This document shows positions 26,959 through 36,485 of a stretch of DNA of 64,000 nt, piece after piece. This DNA is from Smittium mucronatum. Its lineage: Eukaryota > Kickxellomycota > Harpellomycetes > Harpellales > Legeriomycetaceae. Position 1 is the first letter of the stretch. Each line of letters opens with the position of its first letter. Below the pieces are notes generated by a model. That model was not told the DNA's origin, ran no database searches, and was given only the letters and a program-made list of their open reading frames with translations. The stretch spans positions 132,458 through 196,457 of the forward strand of contig LSSL01000161.1 in NCBI GenBank assembly GCA_001953115.1. Reading direction: 5' to 3'. The translations under genes and the position numbers were made by a program.

Positions 26959-27121
26959 GAGAGGAGACTTATTAAGTGTTACCATCTTTATTGGATAAAT
27001 ACAAACCGAAATTAACAAGCCAATAAAATTTCAGATAACAAAAATAATGAAAATTTTTAATTATCTAAATAGCGAAGTACTTATTTATGAATCCTTATCA
27101 TCTTATTTTTCGCAAAGGTAC
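26959..27121 (+). repeat. Left inverted terminal repeat of the younger DIRS-like element
   Basis: It begins agaggagacttattaagtg and ends cgcaaaggta. Its reverse complement is present at 30995-31130 and, after interruption by retroposon copy A, at 31771-31807. Shared blocks include acttattaagtgttaccatc, tttattggataaa, accgaaattaacaagcca, aattatctaaatagcgaagt and tatttatgaatccttatca. Confidence 0.9.
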
Positions 27122-27168
27122 TCTACCAGCTTAAAAGATGTTCTTTTATATAAAAAAAGCCAAAACAA

Positions 27169-27990
27169 ATGCCTGAAGATACTGAAGTCAAGCTTAACGA
27201 GCTTACCGCCTTGGTAAAGCAACTTTTGAGCAAAAGGGAACCCCAAATCGTAGAGGAAGATCATTTTATAACTACGAGAGCCCCAGCAACAGATATCCAG
27301 GTCTACCCAGAGCTCATCGAAACTCTCTCTTCAATCGAAGAATACTTCTTGCGCACACCTCTGACGGAAGAAGAACGAAAGGACGCCATTTAAGCATAAT
27401 ATAAGGGTAGTTCCATGAACTACCAGCCACCGACACCGAACGACTCAGCATCAGCAGTAGTGAGGAGGGAGTACACCACCATACATTGGATTCAATTAGC
27501 CTTAGCACAGGCCACCAGACAGATCGATTATTACGTGTACCGCCGGATCCAGGATTCACATTAGATGATCTTCATGTTCTTTTCGCAAACACCGTGTGAT
27601 AATATCGTTCAATATTGCCTCATCTGTCGCTCAAAGAAGCTTGGAAAACCTCCATGAAGGTTTGGACCTACCTTGAAAGCCACAGTAGCTTGTAGAACCC
27701 GATAAAAAGCCGTCGATGAATCAGGAAAACCCCAATGCATTGTGGGCTGCCGAGAAGACCGAGAAGAAGCCCAGAATCCGGAAAAACTTTCGAGGGCGCC
27801 AGTGAACCGGTAATCAAGGCAGTAACCTCAGCAAGTCTGCGACGGCGCAAAATTCAGAAGCCTCAATCCCTGATATCGCCACAAATAACCACCCGCAGAC
27901 ATCAAATTTTAGCGATCGAGGGCGAGACCGGGGAAGGAGATCCCTTTAAGGACCCATTCAGGCCTCCCAGTAGGAGGGCGTCTCGCGATG
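27169..27990 (+). pseudogene. gag-like gene of the DIRS-like element (broken)
   Basis: An ATG at 27169 opens a 74-codon frame with acidic, charged sequence and the block YPELIETL..LRTPLTEEERK, which I recognise from gag-like proteins of DIRS elements in early-diverging fungi (memory only). The TAA at 27391 is followed in the same frame by a further TAA and then by more protein-like sequence (NYQPPTPNDSASAVV, IQLALAQATRQIDYYVYRR), so the stops are secondary. A frame change is then needed to reach the basic R/P/S-rich part near 27735-27990. The function would be nucleic-acid packaging of the retroelement. Confidence 0.65.
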
Positions 27991-27994
27991 TTTC

Positions 27995-29335
27995 GATTTG
28001 CATGGAAAAAACTCACAGACAACAAGTGGATCAGTAGCATCATCGAGAAAGGGCTCCAGATCCCATTCAGGAATCAGGAGCCGATAGTCCCGTCTTCCGT
28101 TCTCTTTCGAAGATGGGACTTCCCCGCGCGCAGCGACCCGCGGGACCACCGCCGCTGAAGTTTCATCCGAAAAGTCACAAGCGAAGGATCTCCGAAGAAG
28201 CCCAAAAGATCTTGATGGAGGAGGATACATCTTTTCTAGTCAAGAACTCCATAGAATAAGTGAAATACAGAGACAAAGTGTTTTACAGCCATCTTTTTGT
28301 AATATCAAAGAAGTTGGGGAGACTCATACCTGTCTTAGACCTGATGAAATTGAAAGAAAACGTATAGGAATGCAACTTCAAGATGAAGTCCCTAGCATCC
28401 ATCTGCAAGCTGATACGCATAAAAGATTACATGACCTCACTGGATCTGGAGGATACATTTATGCACATCATAATCCACATGTCTTGAAAGAAGTACTTGC
28501 GGTTTTATTGGAACTGTTCAGCATTCCGGTTCAAGGTAAACCCGTTCGGTCTATCCCTCAGCCCTCACACGTTTACCAAGGTGCTCCGTCCGATATTGGC
28601 ATATATCAGAGCACTCAGCATACGAATATCAGCCTACCTGAACGATATACTAATCATTGGAGAATCGAAGGAAATTTGCAAACGAAATACAGATCTATTT
28701 TTTTCCAAACTAACGGAAAAAGGGTACAAGATCAAGATTGAGAAGTCGATGATGACTCCATCTCAATCAATAACACATCTTGGTATGATCATCAACTCCA
28801 GGAACATGAGCCTCAAGGTCTCATCATTCAAGGTCAGAGACCTATGCCAAGAAGTGAAGAAGCTTTTGAAAGCTGGATAGATGACTTTGAGATACCTGGC
28901 GAGCTTCATAGGGAAAACACAGGTTTTTTTAGTAGTTCTACTACCTGGAAGATTAATTCTGAGACGACTATTAGACCTGAAGAATGTTGCACTGTCTGCA
29001 TCGAAGACATGGATGTTGACAGTGAAACTTACCGAGCCTGAAATAAAGAATCTCAAATTCTGGAAGGATAAACTAACAATATTGAATGAAAATTGTTCCT
29101 CCCAGAGATCCCGGAGCTGGAGATCTTCACAAATGACAGCTACACAGCTTGGGTGATAGTTTTGGGATCCCGCTTTTACTCCGGTTTGTGGACTCCATAT
29201 GAGGCTTTGATGAATATTAACGCCAAGAAATTACTGACAATAATATTTTCATTCCGACTCCGAATTATCGTTGGTCGCTTTGTGTTGGTATATTCCGACA
29301 ATATCACAACACTGGCATACTCGAGAAAATTTTGA
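27995..29335 (+). pseudogene. Reverse transcriptase and RNase H of the DIRS-like element (broken)
   Basis: The domain starts near KLTDNKWISSIIEKGLQIPF (about 28006). The palm carries SLDLEDTFMH, NPFGLSLSPHTFTKVLRP and RISAYLNDILI, followed by THLGMIINSRNMSLKV (28497-28880), the thumb motif of DIRS and Ngaro type enzymes. The usual YLDD catalytic box reads YLND. The RNase H part (29093-29335) shows PELEIFTNDS, INAKKLLTI and LVYSDN; where the family has TDAS and INAKE there are TNDS and INAKK. Several stops and frame changes separate the pieces. The enzyme would have copied the element RNA in the cytoplasm or nucleus; here it is dead. Confidence 0.85.
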
Positions 29336-30049
29336 GAGACTAATTCTCCCAAATTACTAGAAATTTCAGAGAAAATATGATATCACTAACTTAGGACGAA
29401 TACACGACCTCAGGTAACTTACGTTCCCTCAATAGTAAGTCCAGCAGATGTAAATAGAAGAATAAATGCACAGAAAGAGTGTTCACTATCAAACCAGGCG
29501 TATTTAATACCGAAATCCCTGTACGGGACACACGATGTAGAAATTTTCGCCTCGAAACAGAACATGAAAACGGAATATTACTACAGCTGGTTCCCGGACA
29601 AACATTCGGTAGGTCAGAATTCCTTGAAGGCCAATTTGTTGAAGTGGAAAAATCCTTACTGCTGCCTCCCCGTGGAACCTGATTTTGCAAGTAATAAAGA
29701 AGATCAGAAGAGAGCTATTGACAGTGAAATTGGTCATACCACTTTGGAAGTCAGTGATCTGTTTTCCAGACCTGAAGAAACTCTCCATCTCATAACTATT
29801 ATTACTAATAGCAACGACTGTAATATTAGACCACAAAACCGGCAAATCTCCGCTTTTGAACAACAAGAAATGATGTCTAATTGCATATTGGCTCAGCAGC
29901 GTTTCCTCAAGAACCAATATCTCTCAGATATCGCTATTGAAATTTTCTTTTCCAAAGAACGATGTAGAAAGTGTAGATCTAGATACTATGACACACAGCA
30001 GCGCTTTCTAGACTGGATCACATCAAGCAACATCAACTCTGCCATTTAA
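29336..30049 (+). pseudogene. Connection region after RNase H of the DIRS-like element (broken)
   Basis: After a stop and about 200 bases of scrambled frame, an open stretch from 29564 to 30049 reads YYYSWFPDKHSVGQNSL, LKWKNPYCC and ends QRFLDWITSSNINSAI. This W/P/Y-rich linker joins RNase H to the recombinase in DIRS polyproteins of this group, and the last block is the N-terminal start of the recombinase. Its own biochemical role is not known to me. Confidence 0.65.
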
Positions 30050-30895
30050 GCGACCTAGATATTAAATTACGTTGCCGAGGTATATATTAGCTGTAAACTT
30101 AAGATTGGTACGTTACGTGCATATTAAAGTGCAATACTGTTGCTAGTGGATGGCCCAGAAGAAGTAGATAACCAAAAAGTGTTCAAAAAATTCTTTACAT
30201 TACTGAATGAAACTTCAATAAGATCATTTGTAAATTAGGACATCTATATAACTCCGGTTATACTTCGAATTAAAAGTTGGTGTCCAACAGAAGGTTTAAA
30301 CGATAAAGAGATTACCAGCAAGCTATACTGGCTTCTAGCAGTCGCAGGACTCCTCCTGGCCTACGACATACACCGGATCGACAAATCAAGATCCAGGATT
30401 GTACAAGGTACACTAAATTTTGTTATAATAGCCCACAAAGAAAAAAGGAGAGGATGCCCTATTGAAAGACACTGTCAAATAAGTATACATTAAAGGCAAA
30501 TAATATGCCCACCACACTGTTATGATATATACAAGAGTATAATTGCAAATGCCCCGTGCCCTATACCGCACGTTAATAAAAGCTCGCTGATTTTCAACAG
30601 GTTATTTAGATATTTAAAGGAAAATACAAAACCTTTAATGTAGATAGTATCACACGATACATACTCTCATTGTCGAAACTTATTGTCTGACCACCGAATA
30701 CTTCTATCCTCAAGGCTTGTGCTATCGGTGCCACACTTGCATCCGCAGAGGTTATAAACGCAGAAGACATAGTGACACAAGCATTCTGGTCAAATTGTGC
30801 GATGTTTGTCTCATATTATCGATTATCGAGAGGGAAAAATTCCAACTTTGCTGAATCGATATCACCTTTGGAATAACTTAATGTGTCTCCTCTCT
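30050..30895 (+). pseudogene. Tyrosine recombinase of the DIRS-like element (broken)
   Basis: Fragments in successive frames read KVFKKFFTLLNETSIRSFV, SKLYWLLAVAGLLLAYDIHR, LNFVIIAHKEKRRGCPIER, NRLFRYLKENTKPL, then LKACAIGATLASAEV and TQAFWSNCAMFVSYYRLSR. This is the catalytic half of the YR family, with the C-terminal Tyr (YYRLSR) retained. The position where I recall an invariant Arg (PKAR) reads KAC (TGT). The recombinase would join the circular DNA intermediate to the genome without a target duplication. Stops and frame breaks make it inactive. Confidence 0.75.
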
Positions 30896-30984
30896 GGGGA
30901 ATAATGTTAGAATTAATCTTCGCTCTATGATCTCTATTAATTTGTATTATTCTAATATAGGAGACATATTAAGCCTCACCCACC
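30874..30984. repeat. Internal complementary region (ICR) of the DIRS-like element
   Basis: The first half (gtctcctctctgg..gaataat, about 30884-30906) is the reverse complement of the extreme left end near 26945-26971. The second half (ggagacatattaagcctcac, about 30960-30979) is the reverse complement of the extreme right end near 31785-31807. The middle (gaattaatcttcgctctatg) is a direct copy of the right extension at about 31815-31840. Complementarity to both outer ends is the diagnostic ICR arrangement of DIRS elements. Confidence 0.75.
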
Positions 30985-30994
30985 CAGTTTCCAT

Positions 30995-31130
30995 TTACCT
31001 TTGCCGAAAAATGATAAGGATTCATAAATACGTACTTCGCTATTTAGATAATTAAATTTTTTCATTGGTTTAGTTAACTAAAATTTTACTGGCTTGTTAA
31101 TTTCGGTTTGTGTTTATCCAATAAAAATGG
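30995..31130 (-). repeat. Right inverted terminal repeat of the DIRS-like element, inner part
   Basis: It reads tacctttgccgaaaaatgat at its inner end and tgtttatccaataaaaatgg at its outer end. It is the reverse complement of the left ITR with scattered substitutions. It is interrupted at 31131 by retroposon copy A and resumes at 31771-31807 with aataaagatggtaacactta. Confidence 0.88.
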
Positions 31131-31770
31131 GGGGGGGGGGTATTTTTTTTGTATCACGGAACTTTATTTTAAGATAACATCATTAAAAACTATACTAAAT
31201 AAATATGAAAAAAAGAAAAATATGTATATAAAAGACTATTATCCTAACTACAATAAGCTCCTCTGCAGGACTACTGGCTGCTTACCTTACGGGAAAAGGG
31301 CACAATCTACCAACCAAAAGACCGCCCCCTGGCATTGCTTCAAGTAGGTGTATGACCGAGGTTACTTGCAGTCAAAAATTAAGCTCTTCGTCAACGAAAT
31401 ATAGTTCATTGAAGCTACTGAGCTCCTAGTCAGAGCCTAATTCTAACAGGATTAATAAAATTAGGCTTCTACTCAAAGGTGGGTTTGATCGAAATTGCTT
31501 TCCTACAAATAGCTGTTAGACGCTGAGATCCGTCTGGCTGTCGAACGCTGGACTTTTGCACTAGATTATGTCTCAGCTGTGCTAAACGATCGATTCAGCC
31601 TGTTTAGAGATGGTCCTCCTCTGGAATCGCTGTCATCCGAATCGCTGTGCGTTGCCTCCACTACTCCCAAACAAGAATAGTACAACACTGTGTGAAATTT
31701 TAGCTTAGTGTACTTCGAAAAGTACAATATATTCCACCCAACCATGGCAAGGTATTTCACTCCTAGGGGC
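31131..31770 (-). mobile_element. Retroposon copy A, inserted in the DIRS right ITR
   Basis: On the minus strand it runs from GCCCCTAGGAGTGAAATACC to AATAAAGTTCCGTGATAC followed by an A-rich tail, with AATAAA placed like a polyadenylation signal. It is flanked by a 14-bp duplication, tccaataaaaatgg (31117-31130) and tccaataaagatgg (31771-31784), 13 of 14 identical, which is ITR sequence. No shared ORF exists. A run of about 12 G (plus strand, 31129-31140) sits between the tail and the target duplication. Layout, tail and duplication indicate target-primed reverse transcription by a LINE-type machinery encoded elsewhere. The frames 31108-31347, 31566-31790 and 31705-31887 are not genes. Confidence 0.88.
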
Positions 31771-31807
31771 TCCAATAAAGATGGTAACACTTAATAAGTC
31801 ACCTCCC
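31771..31807 (-). repeat. Right inverted terminal repeat of the DIRS-like element, outer part
   Basis: aataaagatggtaacactta and onward is the reverse complement of the outer left ITR (26959-26995). It continues the repeat that was cut by retroposon copy A; the first 14 bases are the insertion duplication. Confidence 0.85.
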
Positions 31808-31850
31808 TTAAAATAATATGAATTAATCTTCGCTCTACGAGCTTGATTAA

Positions 31851-32274
31851 TTCTAAAACTTTTTGTTATTACCGTAATTTCTTTCATATTATAATGTGTG
31901 TATTTATATTACAGATATTTTCTACTTCTTCATTGGAGATTTTCTTTTTTTTTTTTCTAACCAAAGAGTTAATAAGGAAATATCCATTCTCAAAGAGAAT
32001 CTTCCAAATATCTGGTTCGCCAAATTATCACCCATAGAATAGGTTAATGCTTATTAACGAGTTTGATTGGATATTGAGGTTAAATAGAGAGCGAATTGTA
32101 ATAAACTTTTTAAAAAGTAAAATCGTGCAAGGAAAAACTACTATTTTAATTTATATCCGAAATCGCTCTCTAGACAAATATATATAAACTCAAAATTGTA
32201 TAGTTAGATCAAATTGTCTCAGGTTTTATAACCAAATAATCTTTAAACTTATAAGCATCCACTTCCTGAGATAA
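31851..32274. other. Flank between DIRS-like element and TDP1; contains a 46-codon ORF
   Basis: This is presumably the TDP1 promoter region. A short ORF from ATG 32047 to TAA 32187 reads MLINEFDWILRLNRERIVIN and onward, with protein-like composition. It could be an upstream ORF of the TDP1 mRNA or a relic; I do not recognise it. An overlapping frame 31843-32037 ends SKRIFQISGSPNYHP and is also unrecognised. Confidence 0.35.
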
Positions 32275-33947
32275 ATGCTAATAACTAAGCGATTAATGTG
32301 TGGTATTTTTCTATCTAAAAATATAAAATTTATTGAAAAGGCTATAAATTCGAATGCTCCAGAGACCTACGAAATGACAAAATCTTCTACTCCACAAAAA
32401 ATTAAGAAAAATCTAAATGAAGGAAAATGCCAACTAATATATATTTCCGATGACGATGATGCTAATGATCAAGAATATACCAACAGAAGCAAATTTATTA
32501 ATTTAGATGATCTTTCTGATAAAGGTAATAAATGAGGCTCAAGCGATAAATTTGCTTTTTGTTTTATTATTAATTAGTTAAAATTTAAAAATTCTTTATA
32601 GATTGCACAATAATCCAAGGGCCCTTAACTAAAAAAAACGGTGGGATAGATATTTTTGGAGACTCTAAAAATTCAAAAAAAAGATCTTTGAATTCAAAAA
32701 TTAGTGATTTAAAAGAAACTTTAGACAAAAAAACTAGGAAAAACAAAGAATCATCTTTTCAATTCGAGTTTGGAAAAGTTCTGCTGGTAGGGGATGTTGG
32801 AAATTCAAATGATGTTTCTATGAAAATAAGCGATCTTATGCGCCATCAAAATAAAAGTCCAATTAAAGCTATTTTGACCACATTTGTGCTAGATTACGAT
32901 TGGGTTAGATCTGTTATTGGGGAATCGACTAAAATATGTTTAGCCTTCCATTCTGAAAAATCCCCAGAATATAAAAAAGGAGCTTTAAAATTGGATTCTA
33001 AAACTGTGATAATCAATCCACCGCAACACCAAGGCAGATACGGAATTTTCCACCCAAAGCTATCTATATTATGGTTTCCAGAGTTCGCCCGACTCATAGT
33101 AGCATCTGCAAACTTGGTTCCTTTTGATTATGAATGTATTAATAATATATTGTATGTCCATGATTTTCCTATACAATGTAAAAGTGATACTAAACACAAA
33201 AATGATCATCTAAATTGCAATTCAAATAAATCCCGTTTAGTCAAATTTTTGAGTGAGATTGGATTCCCTTCACAGTCGTTGGATGAGGTTGAGAATATAG
33301 ATTTTTCTAGTTTTGAGGGCGAACTAATCTTTTCTTGCCCCGGGTATTATGATACAGAGTCTACTGAATATGGGTATCGAAGTTTAAATTCAGGAATAGA
33401 AAAACTTTATCCAAACCCTAACTCCACCCAATATACCAGGTATCACTGTTCATCTCTTGGATTTATGAGTAAAAAATGGATTGGGGTTGTCTCAGAATAT
33501 CTGAACCTTCAGAATGAAATACAAATATCTTTCCCCACTAAAAAGCAGGTAGAAGAAAGCACCTTAGGGACGGACGGAGCTGGATCTATAATTTTATCAA
33601 AGCCAAGTTTCTTTTCAAACGATTTCCCAAAAAAACAATTATTCAAACATCAATTTACTACGAAAGGTTCTCTCTCCCATTCAAAAATATTTTACACCAA
33701 ATATCTAAACTCTGACCTCGGTTGGATTTACTTAGGCAGCCACAACTTCACAAAGTCTGCTTGGGGTAATACAAACAGAAATAAATATTCGGTAGCAAAT
33801 TTCGAGATGGGAGTTCTTTTAAGATGTAAGTTTGAGGGGAATTCGATTTATACTGTTAAGGACTCCAAAAAAACAAGCCGAATACCTCTGCCCTTCTCAA
33901 CTGAGTGGGAGCCATACAATGAATACGACACCCCTTGGATGCTCTAG
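32275..33947 (+). CDS. TDP1: Tyrosyl-DNA phosphodiesterase 1
   Basis: There are two exons, 32275-32524 and 32602-33947, joined across a 77-nt GT-AG intron to give 531 residues, close to the yeast and human enzymes (about 540-610). TDP1 hydrolyses the phosphotyrosyl bond left when topoisomerase I is trapped on DNA and cleans other 3' blocks in the nucleus. Both phospholipase-D-type HxK motifs are present: FHPKLSILWF (His234, Lys236) and LSHSKIFY (His443, Lys445). The second is followed by GWIYLGSHNFTKSAWG, a TDP1 signature; ASANLVPFDYE follows the first motif. The N-terminal 110 residues are charged and probably disordered. The ATG at 32275 directly follows an in-frame TAA; a later Met (residue 34, MTKSSTP) is an alternative start. 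The gene converges on MCM10 with 241 bp between stops. Confidence 0.93.
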
Positions 33948-34188
33948 AAATATTTCACTGCCCTAGATTGCATATGCTTTCGAGATGTGTATTTAGAATT
34001 ATTAAAAAAGCATTAAAATTAATTATTTTCGGTAGTACTAGATTTAATTCATTTCAAATATGTTGGTTATTACTTTAATAAAAAATGTATTTCCGAAATA
34101 GAAATTCCTTTCACTTCTAGCGACCAAAAAAATTCGAATCTGGTAAATCGAAGAGTCAAAATCCTAATCTTGGATATGCAAATATATT

Positions 34189-35477
34189 TCAGGAGTCTAA
34201 AGTGCTAAAAGGGATTTGTACAGTTTCCAGTTTAATTTTCTTAATCTTTTCTGGTTGGAGAACATGAGGGGTGGTGCTATCTAAGAACATGTTCCTTTTT
34301 CTTCTAGATACTTGATATGCGTTTGCCAAATGAAAATCACATACATTGGACATATTTCTATATGTAATAATTTTTTTTAAAAAATGAGATAGGTATGATG
34401 CATAATTATTATAATTCGATAATTTCCTTACATATTTATCATTTCCTGGCATGGCTTGTCATCTTGAAGTTTTCCTTTGCAAAAAATAGCATCTCTTGAT
34501 TTTCCAACCAGTAAAATCTGAGATTGGGATTTTACATTTAAGAACACGACTTCCTGGCTCTAAAAAAACAATTAAAAAATACATTTAATGGATTTCTATT
34601 GAATTTTTTTCATCAAAATAAAATAATGGAATTTGATTGCATATTTACTTTAACTTTTCGAGAAAATGTTATTACAGGGTTAGAAACAGATATTATGTAG
34701 AAGGGCTTTAATTTACTTATAAATTCACTTCCATTAGAGAACAAGAGAATCACTACATCCCTTCCAGATAAATCAGTGGCTATAAGCCTATAGCATTTTT
34801 TTCCCTTCGAGCTCTCAATTTCAACTGGATCTTTTTTTAAAACAACAAATGTAGACCAAGGAGCTTTTTTGGCTATATCCTGCTTTTTTTCTTTTACTTG
34901 CTCTATGATTTCGCTTAGTTTAACATTTTCGAATCTTTTCATGAATTGGTTCACTTGTTCCAAAGTTGCAATTCTGGTCCTAAATAAAAAAAAAATCACT
35001 AAAATGAAAAGAAATAAATAGAAAGGTGTAAAGAACATATAATATAAATGAGGAATACTAATGATTAATGTTATAAATTTAAGATTAATACAGTAAATGC
35101 TTAAATACATACGCTAAATTAAGTTTACTGTATGGTTCATATTGAGGATTGGAACAATTTGTAACTTCTTTAGGATGTACCACTTTAAAATCATAATCTT
35201 TAGAATTATTTGATACAGCCAGTCGCGCTTTCCTTGAATCATTTTGAACTTTTTTGTTTTCTTCAAGAGCTTTCTTAAACATCGATCGAATAGGTTCAAA
35301 ACTATAATACAGAATTTTTTTTGACAGTAGCTGATATCTTATAAATAAAATAAATATTTGGGCTTATATTTTCATATTCTATTAAAGTAATTGCAACTTG
35401 ACTACATACTACGATTTATACGAAAATATGCCTAAACTATTTAAATCGTCGCCTAAAGCTCTATAATCCTTTTTCAT
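34189..35477 (-). CDS. MCM10: MCM10 replication factor (short form)
   Basis: Five exons join in frame to 293 codons: 35477-35413, 35301-35113, 34979-34649, 34559-34432, 34357-34189. MCM10 binds the CMG helicase, Pol alpha and single-stranded DNA and is needed for origin firing. After YEPYSKLNLATRIATLEQVN, an OB-fold domain spans about residues 90-205 (WSTFVVLKK, RLIATDLSGRDVVILLF, KPFYIISVSNPVI). A zinc finger of spacing C-x9-C-x11-C-x2-H follows (Cys222, Cys232, Cys244, His247), the same spacing I recall for vertebrate MCM10. The protein ends about 45 residues after the finger, so it is much shorter than yeast (about 570) or human MCM10. The OB-zinc finger core is firm; the first exon (MKKDYRALGDDLNSLGIF) fits splice phase but is less certain. 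A foldback element lies 92 bp upstream. Confidence 0.88.
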
Positions 35478-35568
35478 TGGCAAATATATTCACTTTTTGT
35501 AAATATAAACGCCCAATATTTCAAGATCATATTGCACTTGAGGTTCCTATTTGTTAATTCTAAACTAA

Positions 35569-36416
35569 ACCTTTTCATTAGCAATTTCAAAAATAGTGAA
35601 AGCAGATACAAAAGTAGTAAATTCTAATTGGGTGTAATGCAGTTGAGTTCAAGAATAGTGAAAGTTGGTTCGTAAATAGTGCAAACTAATTGGATGTAGT
35701 GGGTTCAAATTCAAGAATAGTGAAAATTGGTTCGCAAATAGTGCATGTTAATTGGTTGTAATGAAAATATATTCAAAAATAGTGATAATTGGTTGGTAAA
35801 TTTACAGTCTAATTGGTAAAAAGTGAGACCAATTTGGCAAAATGTAAATTCTAATTCGAAAAACGGTATATGAGAGAATCTTAGACAGACCAGACTCTTT
35901 TTTACATATAGGATTATGTGCCAATTTTATTTCTTCATACTATTGGACAAATAACTATGTAAAGTTTTCAAATATTTGACTTGTTTGCTTGCTTTAGGCA
36001 TTTAGGAATTATTATTTGTTATTGCCACTATTTCCAACGAATAAATAATTAAATATCATTAGCCAATGTTTTTACTCAAAAGGAAATATGAAACTCTGTG
36101 AATCAAAACGTCTGATAAGTCAAAGAATCACCCATTTACATCTTTTCGAATTAATACTTACATTTTTCGAATTAGAACTCAAAATTTTCCAATTAGAACT
36201 CAACATTTTCCAATTAGAATTTACCATTTATGAACTAATTTTCACTATTTTTGAATTTAATCACACTATTTTCGAATTCATTTGCACTAAATCCAAATAG
36301 GTTTTACTATTTACCAATAAATTTTCTCTATTCTTGAATTTGATTGACTACACCCAATTATAATTTATTATTTTTGAATTTCCTTTCGCTATTTTTGAAA
36401 TTGCTAGTGAAAAGGT
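35569..36416. mobile_element. Foldback element with ~280-300-bp inverted arms
   Basis: The ends are perfect complements (ACCTTTTC..GAAAAGGT). The left arm (35569-35866) and right arm (36138-36416) are imperfect reverse complements over their whole length, for example gcaatttcaaaaatagtgaa against ttcgctatttttgaaattgc. Each arm is built of degenerate subrepeats of the type ttcaagaatagtgaaaattg / ggttcgcaaatagtgc. About 270 bp of unrelated A+T-rich spacer lies between. There is no transposase; the ORF at 36088-36300 (repeated FELxLxxFxLE) is a translation of the subrepeats. Arms made of short repeats point to a foldback or MITE-like DNA transposon moved in trans. The target-site duplication is unclear. 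Confidence 0.8.
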
Positions 36417-36485
36417 GTAATAGTTGAATGATATAACCAATTAAAATGTACAAAAAAATAATAAACATGATATTGGTCCTACACC

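Larger units (their letters stand above)
26959..31850 (+). mobile_element. Younger DIRS1-like tyrosine-recombinase retrotransposon (dead)
   Basis: In order it carries: left ITR; gag remnant; reverse transcriptase and RNase H remnants; tyrosine recombinase remnant; internal complementary region (30874-30984); right ITR; and a right extension (to about 31850) that resembles the end of the older relic. This is the DIRS1 plan: inverted rather than direct terminal repeats, a tyrosine recombinase instead of an integrase, and an internal region complementary to the outer ends that is used to form a circular intermediate. No open reading frame is intact, so it cannot move by itself. The right ITR is split by a 640-bp retroposon (copy A), which must have inserted later. 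Confidence 0.88.

Noticed and set aside
36088..36300. 70-codon plus-strand ORF with FEL/FQLE repeats
   Set aside because: It is the translated subrepeats of the right arm of the foldback element.
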